Positions 34,034 through 42,292 of a DNA stretch of 64,000 nucleotides are shown in pieces. Under the pieces are notes generated by a model. It was not told where the DNA came from. It did no database searches and saw only the letters and a program-made list of their open reading frames with translations. The stretch is from Bacteroidia bacterium (lineage in GTDB: Bacteria; Bacteroidota; Bacteroidia; J057): assembly GCA_022760475.1 (NCBI GenBank), contig JALEFZ010000088.1, positions 248,001-312,000 of the forward strand, given 5' to 3'. The position numbers and the translations under genes were made by a program. Every line of letters starts with the position of its first letter. Positions within the stretch are counted from its first letter, which is position 1.

Positions 34034-36415
34034 ATGGATGATAAGCATAAAATACAGTGTAAAACCTCCAAGGCCATCAGTGGAATGGGCCATTCCATGA
34101 AACGTAAGGAGGATGCACGATTTGTAAAAGGAGCCGGAAACTATGTAGATGATGTAAAGCTACCCGGCATGCTTTATATGGACATTGTGAGAAGTCCATT
34201 TGCTTACGCAAAAATCAAAAAAATCCACACAGAAGAAGCCCTTAAAATCCCTGGTGTAGTTGCGATTGTTACAGGCAAAGACCTGGAGCAATATAACCTG
34301 CACTGGATGCCTACCTTGATGTCAGATACCCAGATGGTGCTTCCTACAGATACTGTGATGTATCAGGCTCAGGAAGTTGCAGCAGTAATTGCGACAAGCA
34401 GGTATGCAGCCAGAGATGGCCGAGAAGCTGTAATGGTGGATTATGAGCCGATGAAGCCAGTCATTGATCCTTTCAAGGCACTTGAACCAGATGCCCCTGT
34501 TTTGAGAACAGATAAGGAAGGCCAAGACAGCAATCATATTTGGCACTGGGAAGCAGGCGATAAGGAAAAAACCGAAAAGATATTCAACGAAGCTGACGTA
34601 GTGGTTAAGGAACAAATGCACATTCCCCGGATCCACGTAGCTTCTATTGAAACCTGCGGTTGTGTAGCCGATTACAACAAGGTTGAAAATCACCTTACAA
34701 TGTACATGACTACGCAGGCTCCCCACGCCATTCGAACCGTAATTGCCCTTGTGGCAGGCCATGTAGGTCTGACGGAAGAAAAGGTCAGGGTTATATCTCC
34801 CGACATCGGTGGTGGATTCGGTGGTAAAGTACCTGTTTATCCAGGTTACGTGATTGCCATTGCAGTTTCCTTCCTCGTAGGAAAGCCCATCAAGTGGATC
34901 GAGGACAGAAGTGAAAACCTTCAGGCAGACTCATTTGCCCGAGACTATCATATTACAGCTGAAATGGCTGCTACCAAGGAAGGGAAAATCCTGGGTACAC
35001 GTTTCAAAATTCTAGCTGACCACGGCTATACAGATGCCGCTGCAAACCCTTCCAAATACCCGACTGGACTGTTCTCAATCGGAACAGGTTCATATAACTA
35101 TGACACTGCCTTTATGGAGGCAGATGCCATCTACACCAACAAGCCACCCGGAGGAGTTGCTTACCGCTGTTCATTCCGTGTAACGGAAGCCGTACATGCC
35201 ATCGAGCGGATTACTGACCGACTGGCACAGGAAATCGGTAAAGACCCAGCCCTCTTACGTCTGGAAAACTTCATCAAAAAGGAAGAGTTCCCATGGAAGT
35301 CTCCTACAGGATGGGAGTATGACAGTGGAGACTACGAAGCTGGCTTACTGAAAGCGATGGAAGTCATCAATTACGACGAACTCCGAGTTGAGCAAGCTGA
35401 AAAGAGAGCCAAAGGTGAACTCATGGGTATTGGTATTTCAACCTTTACCGAGATTGTAGGTGCTGGTCCATCCAAGGACTTTGACATCTTGGGGATCAAG
35501 ATGTTTGACAGTGCCGAGATCCGCGTACACCCCACAGGCAAAGCCATAGCAAGATTTGGAACCAAATCTCAGGGACAGGGTCATGAAACGACCTACGCTC
35601 AGATCATCGCTGAAGAACTAGGAATTCCAGCTGAACACATTCAGGTGGAAGAAGGAGATACAGATACGGCACCATATGGTCTCGGAACATATGCCAGCCG
35701 TAGTACACCTACTGCAGGTGCCGCTGCTGCCATGGCTGCAAGAAAACTAAGAGATAAGGCCAAGAAAATCGCAGCTCACCTACTAGAGGTATCTGAAGAT
35801 GAACTTGAGTGGGAGCCTGGGAAATTTTTCGTAAAAGGGGCTCCGGAAAAGGCCAAAACCATCCAGGAGATTGTCTTCGCCGCTTACACCAACCACCCTC
35901 AGGGGATGGAGGCAGGCTTCGAAGCAACCCATTACTATGATCCTCCGAATCTGACTTTCCCTTCAGGTGCATATATCTGTGTAGTAGACATTGATAATGA
36001 AACCGGAGAAATCAAAATTCGTCGATTTGTAGCGATAGATGACTGTGGACACATCATCAACCCGATGATTGTACAGGGACAGGTTCATGGTGGATTGACA
36101 CAGGGAATGGCTCCAGCCATGTACGAGGAGTTGATCTACGATGAAGAAGGAAACATTCTTAATGGTACATTTATGGACTATCTGGTACCTACTGCGGTGG
36201 AATCACCAAATTGGGAAACAGGCCATACCATTACACCTTCTCCCCACCACCCAATCGGTGCAAAGGGAGTAGGGGAGTCTCCAACTGTAGGCGCACCTCC
36301 TGCCATTGCCAATGCCATCGTAGATGCATTGTCTCACCTTGGCGTTACCCACATTGATATTCCAATTACTCCACATAAGGTATGGAAAATCCTTAGAGAA
36401 AAAGGAGTAGCATAA
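34034..36415 (+). CDS. coxL: Form I aerobic CO dehydrogenase large subunit (Mo-Cu active site)
   Basis: The 793-residue subunit holds the molybdopterin cytosine dinucleotide cofactor. The active-site loop reads AYRCSFR (residues 376-382), with Cys379 as the expected copper ligand; this loop distinguishes form I enzymes from form II homologues, which have AYRGAGR. GGGFGGK at 259-265 and Glu748 in GVGESP match the cofactor-contact glycine loop and the base Glu next to molybdenum. The enzyme oxidises CO with water to CO2 and feeds electrons through CoxS and CoxM. Length and all signature regions are intact, so it is expected to be active. Confidence 0.93.
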   Translation: MDDKHKIQCKTSKAISGMGHSMKRKEDARFVKGAGNYVDDVKLPGMLYMDIVRSPFAYAKIKKIHTEEALKIPGVVAIVTGKDLEQYNLHWMPTLMSDTQMVLPTDTVMYQAQEVAAVIATSRYAARDGREAVMVDYEPMKPVIDPFKALEPDAPVLRTDKEGQDSNHIWHWEAGDKEKTEKIFNEADVVVKEQMHIPRIHVASIETCGCVADYNKVENHLTMYMTTQAPHAIRTVIALVAGHVGLTEEKVRVISPDIGGGFGGKVPVYPGYVIAIAVSFLVGKPIKWIEDRSENLQADSFARDYHITAEMAATKEGKILGTRFKILADHGYTDAAANPSKYPTGLFSIGTGSYNYDTAFMEADAIYTNKPPGGVAYRCSFRVTEAVHAIERITDRLAQEIGKDPALLRLENFIKKEEFPWKSPTGWEYDSGDYEAGLLKAMEVINYDELRVEQAEKRAKGELMGIGISTFTEIVGAGPSKDFDILGIKMFDSAEIRVHPTGKAIARFGTKSQGQGHETTYAQIIAEELGIPAEHIQVEEGDTDTAPYGLGTYASRSTPTAGAAAAMAARKLRDKAKKIAAHLLEVSEDELEWEPGKFFVKGAPEKAKTIQEIVFAAYTNHPQGMEAGFEATHYYDPPNLTFPSGAYICVVDIDNETGEIKIRRFVAIDDCGHIINPMIVQGQVHGGLTQGMAPAMYEELIYDEEGNILNGTFMDYLVPTAVESPNWETGHTITPSPHHPIGAKGVGESPTVGAPPAIANAIVDALSHLGVTHIDIPITPHKVWKILREKGVA

Positions 36416-36524
36416 TTCCAATTGACATTTCAAATAGGTATAGAGCATGGCTCTGTACCTATTTTCCTGTTGTGGCTCAACAGTTTTTTCGAAAAAACAG
36501 CCAAAAAAAATTAACGAATTTCTA

Positions 36525-37163
36525 ATGAAAGCAAACATTGAGAAGACTTTCGAAATAGACCAGCCCGTCGAAAAGGTTTGGGCTTTTCTAAGCGATATTG
36601 AGAAAGTTGTTACCTGTGTACCCGGAGCCCAATTGACCGAAAAGGTAGATGACTCCAACTACAAGGGGAAGGTTTCCCTAAAATTTGGTCCTGTAGCAGC
36701 TGCATATGATGGTGCCATCACCATTGATACCATGGATGCGAATAGTCACAACATGGTACTTTCTGGTACAGGAATGGATTCAAAGGGAAAAGGAAGTGCG
36801 GGGATGACACTCAACAGCAGCCTTACTTCCAAAGACCCCAAGCTCACAGAGGTAGGGTACAACATGGATGTGACTGTGACGGGTAAGTTGGCCCAGTTTG
36901 GATCACGCTTGATCGTAGACGTATCTGACCAATTGGCAGATCAGTTTATCGCTAAGTTCAAGGCTGCCCTTGCCGAGGAAGCTGCTCAGGAAGCTGCCCA
37001 TGAAAACGTTGCTGCTGAAGCAGGTGGAGGTTCAGCCACTGCTACTGCTACTACGGCGCCTCCCAAGCCCAAAGCCGCTGCTGAGGAAAACTCACTAAGT
37101 GTCTTTGCTATTCTGGGAGGACTGATCAAAAGATTTTTTGCCAGGCTGTTTGGCCGTTCGTAA
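36525..37163 (+). CDS. coxG: CoxG, SRPBCC-family CO dehydrogenase partner
   Basis: The 212-residue protein has an N-terminal SRPBCC lipid-binding fold (IEKTFEIDQPVEKVWAFLSD, then VVTCVPGA and KVSLKFGPV), an Ala/Pro-rich linker at about 150-185 and a hydrophobic/basic C-terminal tail (LGGLIKRFFARLFGRS). In characterised organisms CoxG is needed to attach CO dehydrogenase to the membrane, and work on the mycobacterial enzyme proposes that it hands quinone to the enzyme. The tail here fits membrane association. I choose the ATG at 36525 since it matches the family N-terminus. It lies between coxL and coxD. Confidence 0.87.
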   Translation: MKANIEKTFEIDQPVEKVWAFLSDIEKVVTCVPGAQLTEKVDDSNYKGKVSLKFGPVAAAYDGAITIDTMDANSHNMVLSGTGMDSKGKGSAGMTLNSSLTSKDPKLTEVGYNMDVTVTGKLAQFGSRLIVDVSDQLADQFIAKFKAALAEEAAQEAAHENVAAEAGGGSATATATTAPPKPKAAAEENSLSVFAILGGLIKRFFARLFGRS

Positions 37164-37181
37164 GAATTAAACATATCATAA

Positions 37182-38087
37182 GTGGGAGAATTGAACCTTG
37201 GGGTATTTGATAGCCCGGAAAGTGTGATCGCTGCCTGCGACTCTTGTGGGTACCTGGCTGATGATGAATTGGCTACTGCCTTGTTTTTGGCCTATAAACT
37301 TGGTAAACCTCTTTTGCTAGAGGGGCATCCAGGTGTGGGGAAAACCGAGGTCGCAAATGTCCTTGCCAAAGCCCTTGATACCAATCTGATTAGGCTCCAG
37401 TGTTATGAGGGCCTTGATGTGAATTCTGCAGTTTATGAGTGGAATTATCAAAAGCAACTCCTCTCTATCAGAATCGCGCAAAATGGGAATGGGCATACTG
37501 GAAATTTGGAAAAACATATTTTCGGGAAGGACTTTCTGTTGAAAAGGCCTTTGCTGCAATCCATTACCCAGGAAAAATCTCCTGTTTTGCTAATTGACGA
37601 AGTTGATCGGGCGGATGAGGAATTCGAGGCATTTCTCCTGGAATTGCTCTCCGCTTATCAAATAAGTATCCCTGAAATGGGAACCATCGAGGCCAGTAAG
37701 AAACCTATCGTTATCCTTACCTCCAATCGAACCCGGGAGTTGAGCGATGCCTTAAAACGACGTTGCCTCTATATTTGGAATGACTTTCCTGATTTTGAAA
37801 AAGAAATGAACATTGTCAAAAAGCACCATCCCCACATTGAGGAGAGCTTGGTCAGACAAGTCATTCATGCAATCCAATACCTAAGAGAACAAAAACTTAC
37901 CAAGTACCCAGGCATTTCTGAATCCATAGACTGGGCATCGGCTTTGCTTGCCATCGGAACCCAAAAGCTGGATCGAAAAAGCATCGAAAAAACCCTCAGT
38001 TGTGTGCTGAAGGCAGTAGATGATGTAGATAAAATGAAAAATGGGGAGTTGGAAAGGATGTTGGGAGAGCTAGCAACTGTCATTTAA
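37182..38087 (+). CDS. coxD: CoxD, MoxR-type AAA+ ATPase
   Basis: The 301-residue ATPase has Walker A GHPGVGKT at residues 48-55, Walker B LLIDEVD ending near residue 142, and the sensor segment ILTSNRTRELSDALKRRC. In Oligotropha, CoxD is implicated in sulfuration of the molybdenum centre. It starts at a GTG 18 bp after coxG and overlaps coxE by one base (TAATG), so ATPase and VWA partner are translated together, as is usual for MoxR-VWA chaperone pairs. Confidence 0.9.
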   Translation: MGELNLGVFDSPESVIAACDSCGYLADDELATALFLAYKLGKPLLLEGHPGVGKTEVANVLAKALDTNLIRLQCYEGLDVNSAVYEWNYQKQLLSIRIAQNGNGHTGNLEKHIFGKDFLLKRPLLQSITQEKSPVLLIDEVDRADEEFEAFLLELLSAYQISIPEMGTIEASKKPIVILTSNRTRELSDALKRRCLYIWNDFPDFEKEMNIVKKHHPHIEESLVRQVIHAIQYLREQKLTKYPGISESIDWASALLAIGTQKLDRKSIEKTLSCVLKAVDDVDKMKNGELERMLGELATVI

Positions 38088-39232
38088 TGCAGGATCAACA
38101 ACGAGCAGAAGATTTTACAACTTATTCGGAGGCCATCATTGGCTTTGTTCAATGGCTCAGGCTTCAGGGGATGGGTGTAGGGATACATGAGTCCCAACAA
38201 GCCCTTATGGCAGCAGAATTTGGCTGTATCAAAGAAAAAGCATTACTCAAAAATGCCTTCAGGCTTATATTCTGTACCTCTCCTTCAGATAGACAACAGT
38301 TTGATTCACTTTTTGAGTTTTTCTGGGGAAGAGAAAAAATAGCCGTTAAAGGAAAAACAACTTATAAGAACCAATCCAACATTAAGAAAAAATCTCCTGC
38401 CTCTCTTGTATGGATGGGCATGGGCAATGGAAGTGAAGATCAAAAAGAGGATGCAAAAAAGGTATCAGGAGCCAATCAGGTAGCACGATTAAGGAAAACA
38501 GATTTTACCAGACTCACTGAAATGGAAAGCGAGGAACTGGAGGAAATCGCACAGAAGCTCTGGAAGCAAATGAGCCTTCGGATGAAGCGAAAAATGAAGG
38601 CTTCTGCCAATCATGGGAGGATAGACCTTAGAAATACCCTTCGAAGGAGTCTGAATTATGGTGGTGAATTGATTGAATTAAGGAAAAAATCTCCCAAAGC
38701 ACGTAGGAAAAAGTTGGTTGTGTTATTGGACGTTAGCGGTTCTATGGACACCTACAGTTTTTTTCTGCTTCGATTCATCTGTGCCTTAAGGGTTCACTTT
38801 GCAAAAATTGAGGCCTTCCTTTTCAGCACCCATTTGATCAGAATAACTGAGTATTTGCACACCCAAAATCTGGAAACTACTTTAAAGTTAATGTCCTTAA
38901 GGACAGACAATTGGTCCAGTGGGACAAGGATAGGGGAGAGCCTAAAACAATTCAACGATTCTTTTGCAAGAGAGATCCTTCATGGACATTCTACCGTCAT
39001 CATCTTGAGTGATGGACTGGATACCGGGGAACCGGACTTGGTTGAGGAGGAGATCAAAAAGATAAAACTCAGAACAAGGCAACTCATTTGGCTGAATCCC
39101 CTGAAGGGAACTATGGGCTACGAACCCATTCAAAAAGGAATGGCAGCCGCCCTCCCCCAGTTGGACCATTTTAGGTCAGCCAATACCCTTGACAGTATTT
39201 TAGAACTAGAGAAACTTTTGATAAATGTCTGA
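38087..39232 (+). CDS. coxE: CoxE, VWA-domain maturation protein
   Basis: The 381-residue cytoplasmic protein has a C-terminal VWA domain with MIDAS DVSGSM at residues 215-220 and ILSDGLDTG further on. The N-terminal part (FVQWLRLQGMGVGIHESQQAL) is the typical CoxE helical domain, joined by a basic linker. It is the partner of CoxD; CoxE and CoxF are reported to act in copper insertion in Oligotropha. It overlaps coxF by 8 bases. Confidence 0.9.
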   Translation: MQDQQRAEDFTTYSEAIIGFVQWLRLQGMGVGIHESQQALMAAEFGCIKEKALLKNAFRLIFCTSPSDRQQFDSLFEFFWGREKIAVKGKTTYKNQSNIKKKSPASLVWMGMGNGSEDQKEDAKKVSGANQVARLRKTDFTRLTEMESEELEEIAQKLWKQMSLRMKRKMKASANHGRIDLRNTLRRSLNYGGELIELRKKSPKARRKKLVVLLDVSGSMDTYSFFLLRFICALRVHFAKIEAFLFSTHLIRITEYLHTQNLETTLKLMSLRTDNWSSGTRIGESLKQFNDSFAREILHGHSTVIILSDGLDTGEPDLVEEEIKKIKLRTRQLIWLNPLKGTMGYEPIQKGMAAALPQLDHFRSANTLDSILELEKLLINV

Positions 39233-40211
39233 CGAATTTTTTAATAAAGCACTGAAGCTCTCAGGAGAAAAGGAACCCTATGCAATTGCCATGGTGGTAA
39301 ATAGGCAGATTCCTTCCTCGGGGAAACCGGGTGATAAGGCGATCATTCGAAAGAATGGTCAGATTGAAGGTTGGATTGGAGGGGGATGCACAAGGGGAAT
39401 CGTCTTGAAGGAAGCCCAGGAGGCCATTTTGGAAGGAAGTCCCAGACTGGTGAAAATCAAGCCAAACGGAGAATCTACGAGTACAAAAGGTGTGAAGGAA
39501 TACCCCATGACCTGCCACAGTGGGGGTAGTGTTGAAATCTATATCGAACCTGTTTTGCCCAAACCTCATATCCTGATTCTGGGGAAATCCCATATTGCCA
39601 TGGCGTTGGCCAAGATTACCCATGCCATGGGTTATACCATGGATGTCGTAGCCAAGGGAGCTGAATCCTATGCCTTTCCACAAGTTTCTACCATTGGGGA
39701 AGATTATTACAAACTGGATGAAATTGTGTCAGCCAATACCTTCATCGTAGTGTGTACCCAAGGCGAAAATGATGAAGATGCCCTGGAGAACGCCATTCGT
39801 ACTGGAGCTTCCTATATATCGTTTGTTGCAAGCAGGAGAAAAGCCAATGCAATCTTTAACCAAATGCGTCAGCGCGGACTGACCTTTGATCACTTGAAAA
39901 AAATCAAAACACCTGCAGGATTGGATATCAATGCCAAATATCCTGAAGAGGTTGCTGTGAGCATACTTGCAGAAATTATCAAGGAGATTAGGTCTGATCA
40001 GGAAAGCCCATCTGATTCTCAAAGTGCTGAGGGGAAAAAGACAGCTTTGGAAGGCAATGAAAATATTTTCATTAATCCTGTTTGTGGCATTCCTGTAGAA
40101 AAAAGTTCAGCTAAGCATGTCATCAGTTATAAGGAGAAGGACTACTACTTCTGTTGTGATGGGTGCAAGGTATCTTTTGAAAAAGAACCTGAAAAATATG
40201 CCTTGGCATAG
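39225..40211 (+). CDS. coxF: CoxF, XdhC/CoxI-family protein fused to a YHS domain
   Basis: The 328-residue protein has an N-terminal CoxI/XdhC segment with GWIGGGCTRG, a Rossmann-like XdhC domain at about 115-240 (PHILILGKSHIAMALAKI) and a variable linker. It ends in a YHS domain at about 283-327 with Cys287 (NPVCGIPVE) and Cys310, Cys311 and Cys314 (FCCDGC). XdhC-type proteins prepare or load the molybdenum cofactor, and YHS domains are found with metal transporters and oxygenases. The fusion suggests delivery of copper to the Mo-Cu site, which is an inference. It is the last gene of the cox run. Confidence 0.85.
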   Translation: MSDEFFNKALKLSGEKEPYAIAMVVNRQIPSSGKPGDKAIIRKNGQIEGWIGGGCTRGIVLKEAQEAILEGSPRLVKIKPNGESTSTKGVKEYPMTCHSGGSVEIYIEPVLPKPHILILGKSHIAMALAKITHAMGYTMDVVAKGAESYAFPQVSTIGEDYYKLDEIVSANTFIVVCTQGENDEDALENAIRTGASYISFVASRRKANAIFNQMRQRGLTFDHLKKIKTPAGLDINAKYPEEVAVSILAEIIKEIRSDQESPSDSQSAEGKKTALEGNENIFINPVCGIPVEKSSAKHVISYKEKDYYFCCDGCKVSFEKEPEKYALA

Positions 40212-40603
40212 ATGTGTGGCGAATGATTTTTCATCCCCTGGAATTACTCAATTTCAGTAAAGCTGATTCCTGGAAATTTTTTGAACACCTATTCGCCAAA
40301 AATCCAGGAAAAGCAATAAAAATTGTAACGAAATACTTGCCACTTTAGGCTTCGGCATCTTACCACCCTGTCAGGGTTATAACCCTGACAGGGTGGTATC
40401 GGATCGTCCCAACGAGCCAGCCTGTAACAAACAGCCTATTGATTTCAAGGGGATCAAAATCATGGCTTGATTGGGTTCAGTTTGCCCATTTTCTCCATCA
40501 AATTCTCAGTTTTCAACACGCTTTTTCAATGTAGTTTAACTATTGGGACGGGAATTGCGTAAATTACATTTGAATATGTGTATCTTTAGGTAAAGTCAAG
40601 CGT
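40212..40603. other. Spacer after the cox cluster containing a palindromic repeat
   Basis: No gene is supportable in these 392 bp. The notable content is the 38-bp palindrome at 40361-40398. A weak TATCTTTA at 40581-40588, 15 bp before the antitoxin start, could be a promoter element. Confidence 0.5.
40361..40398. repeat. Perfect 38-bp palindrome, copy 1 of a dispersed repeat
   Basis: The 19-base arms 40361-40379 and 40380-40398 are exact reverse complements with no spacer. The core unit CCCTG(T/A)CAGGG occurs twice, joined by TTATAA, and each unit is itself self-complementary. The same core occurs at 63770-63799 and in half form at 59041-59057. There is no T-run, so it is not a standard terminator, though a cruciform or RNA hairpin is likely. 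Confidence 0.9.
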
Positions 40604-40912
40604 ATGGAAAGTGTAGAAGTAACCAAGGACCTTGAAGGAAACATTACTGGAATCAAACTCTTGGTAGAGGACAATCCACAATTAGCTCAGGAGGTATACA
40701 AACTCCTTCGTACCCTCAAGAATGCCAACGATATAAGAAGGTCTATAAGAAATAAGGCCATCAGCCAAGAGGTAAAACCCACAGAACCTCTCACGTTTTC
40801 CACTTTCTCCAACCTCATCGATGAAGCTAAAGCCAGTGGTCAAATCTCCAAGGAGGAGTTCCTGATTCAAAACCCAATATGGCGGAAAGAAAGATTGTCT
40901 TCACAAAGCTAG
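40604..40912 (+). CDS. Putative antitoxin of a RelE/ParE-type pair
   Basis: The 102-residue protein has an N-terminal beta-rich segment (VTKDLEGNITGIKLLV) and a Lys-rich helical region, and its 3' end overlaps the toxin gene by 34 bases. I do not recognise a named DNA-binding fold. The role is assigned from the arrangement: a small acidic/basic protein directly upstream of and overlapping a RelE-like toxin. The C-terminal LIDEAKASGQISKEEFL region would wrap the toxin in known pairs. Confidence 0.6.
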   Translation: MESVEVTKDLEGNITGIKLLVEDNPQLAQEVYKLLRTLKNANDIRRSIRNKAISQEVKPTEPLTFSTFSNLIDEAKASGQISKEEFLIQNPIWRKERLSSQS

Positions 40913-41181
40913 CCACCGAGCAAATTACAGCCATCCATGAATCCTTACTTGCAAAAGGAGCCATCCATGATGCTGAAGATTTTATGGATGATTTTCTGGA
41001 CGTGGCTTTCTCCGAAATACCTGCATTTTCAGACAAATATCCAGTTGTAGAGGGAGTCAGTTCCCAAGAAGGGGATTATAGGATAGCTTCCTTATACAAT
41101 GATTTCAGGATCATATTCCAAACCCTTAAGGACAAAGTTCTGATTTTGCTGATCTTGCATGAGGGAGAATTGCCCTTTTGA
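40879..41181 (+). CDS. RelE/ParE-family toxin
   Basis: The 100-residue protein has the family fold signature: an N-terminal helix pair (FTKLATEQITAIHESL), then the beta hairpin YRIASLYNDFRIIFQ and the terminal strand VLILLILHEGE. RelE toxins cleave ribosome-bound mRNA and ParE toxins poison gyrase; which applies is not clear. No obvious disruption is present. It is translationally linked to the antitoxin gene upstream. Confidence 0.72.
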   Translation: MAERKIVFTKLATEQITAIHESLLAKGAIHDAEDFMDDFLDVAFSEIPAFSDKYPVVEGVSSQEGDYRIASLYNDFRIIFQTLKDKVLILLILHEGELPF

Positions 41182-41319
41182 GGAGGAATAAAATTTTTTC
41201 ATCCAAATTCCGACATGTATAGGGAAAAGCCCTTCAAAGCCTAAATTTTAAGTAAGAATTCACTATTTTTAAAAAACTGGCCTTCCACTATTTCGTTTAA
41301 CAAGAAGGAAGTGTAGCAT

Positions 41320-42249
41320 ATGAATACTAAAAAAGTATTGTGGTTTCTGATTCTTGCCCTGATTTTGGGTTGGCTATCTCTTTGGTTGCCAACACTATTT
41401 ATGGCCGAAGGGGATATGCTAAGGCCAATGGTGCAATTGTTAGGCTATGTGTGGTCACCTGCCTTGGCAGTACTGATCATCCAACGATTGATCTACAAAG
41501 AGTCCATGGCTCGCTATGGATGGAATCGGAAGTACTTTAGTTTTCGCTGGATTGGCCTGACGATGATCATGCCAATTTTGCTGTGTTTGGCTACACTTGG
41601 GTTGATTCTAGTACTTGGGAACTTGGTTCATATACCCGGTTTTGGTGAAGTAATCCTCGATAGCTATCACAGCTTTGAGTTTTATTGCATGAACCCAGCC
41701 ATTGATTTTATGTGGAATGAGTTCGGAATCGCTATGCCTAGTGATATTTTTGGTTTGCTCATGACCATCCTGGTTGTTGGTTTAATCGCTGGTACTACCT
41801 TTGGGCTACTTTTGACCACAGGTCAGGAAGTCGGTTGGAGAGGATTCATGCTGGCTGAGACCCGTAAGCTGGGATTCATAGGTTCCAATTTTGTTATTGG
41901 TGGCCTCTGGGGGCTATGGCAGATACCTATGGCATTATATCTCGATGGAAATGCCTTCCTCAATCCGGAAATAGTCTACGAGTTTTTAGCCTTGATTGGA
42001 TATAGCATCGCCATTTCCTTCCCATTGGCATGGTTGGCGGTTAAGACAAGGAGTATTTATGCTCCGGCAACATTTATTGCAGTATTCAACAACATTGGAG
42101 GCTTGTGTCTATTCTTTCTCTATGGAGGCAATCCACTCATTGCCTCACCGACAGGCTTGGCGGGAATGGCAATCCTGCTGCTTATCACCCTGTTGATCAT
42201 TCGCTTTGACAAGAAATTCGTGGAAGATTATCCTCACCACTTCTTTTAA
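41320..42249 (+). CDS. CPBP-family membrane protein lacking consensus catalytic residues
   Basis: The 309-residue protein has about eight membrane helices and the CPBP/Rce1-like core. Motif 1 reads QEVGWRGF where active members usually have EExxxR, motif 2 reads WGLWQIP where the consensus is WGLWHxP, and the third region reads FNNIGG where a His-containing HxxxN is expected. The fold is recognisable but the putative metal and catalytic residues appear replaced, so it may have a non-proteolytic role. It stands alone between the toxin-antitoxin pair and the MOSC gene. Confidence 0.75.
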   Translation: MNTKKVLWFLILALILGWLSLWLPTLFMAEGDMLRPMVQLLGYVWSPALAVLIIQRLIYKESMARYGWNRKYFSFRWIGLTMIMPILLCLATLGLILVLGNLVHIPGFGEVILDSYHSFEFYCMNPAIDFMWNEFGIAMPSDIFGLLMTILVVGLIAGTTFGLLLTTGQEVGWRGFMLAETRKLGFIGSNFVIGGLWGLWQIPMALYLDGNAFLNPEIVYEFLALIGYSIAISFPLAWLAVKTRSIYAPATFIAVFNNIGGLCLFFLYGGNPLIASPTGLAGMAILLLITLLIIRFDKKFVEDYPHHFF

Positions 42250-42292
42250 ATCCCAGTTTTGACTTCATTTGCCTAAATCAACATCTGGGCAA

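Noticed and set aside
34034-36415. Assignment of CoxL as a xanthine dehydrogenase or aldehyde oxidase
   Set aside because: The active-site loop AYRCSFR and the coxM-S-L-G-D-E-F context are specific for form I CO dehydrogenase.
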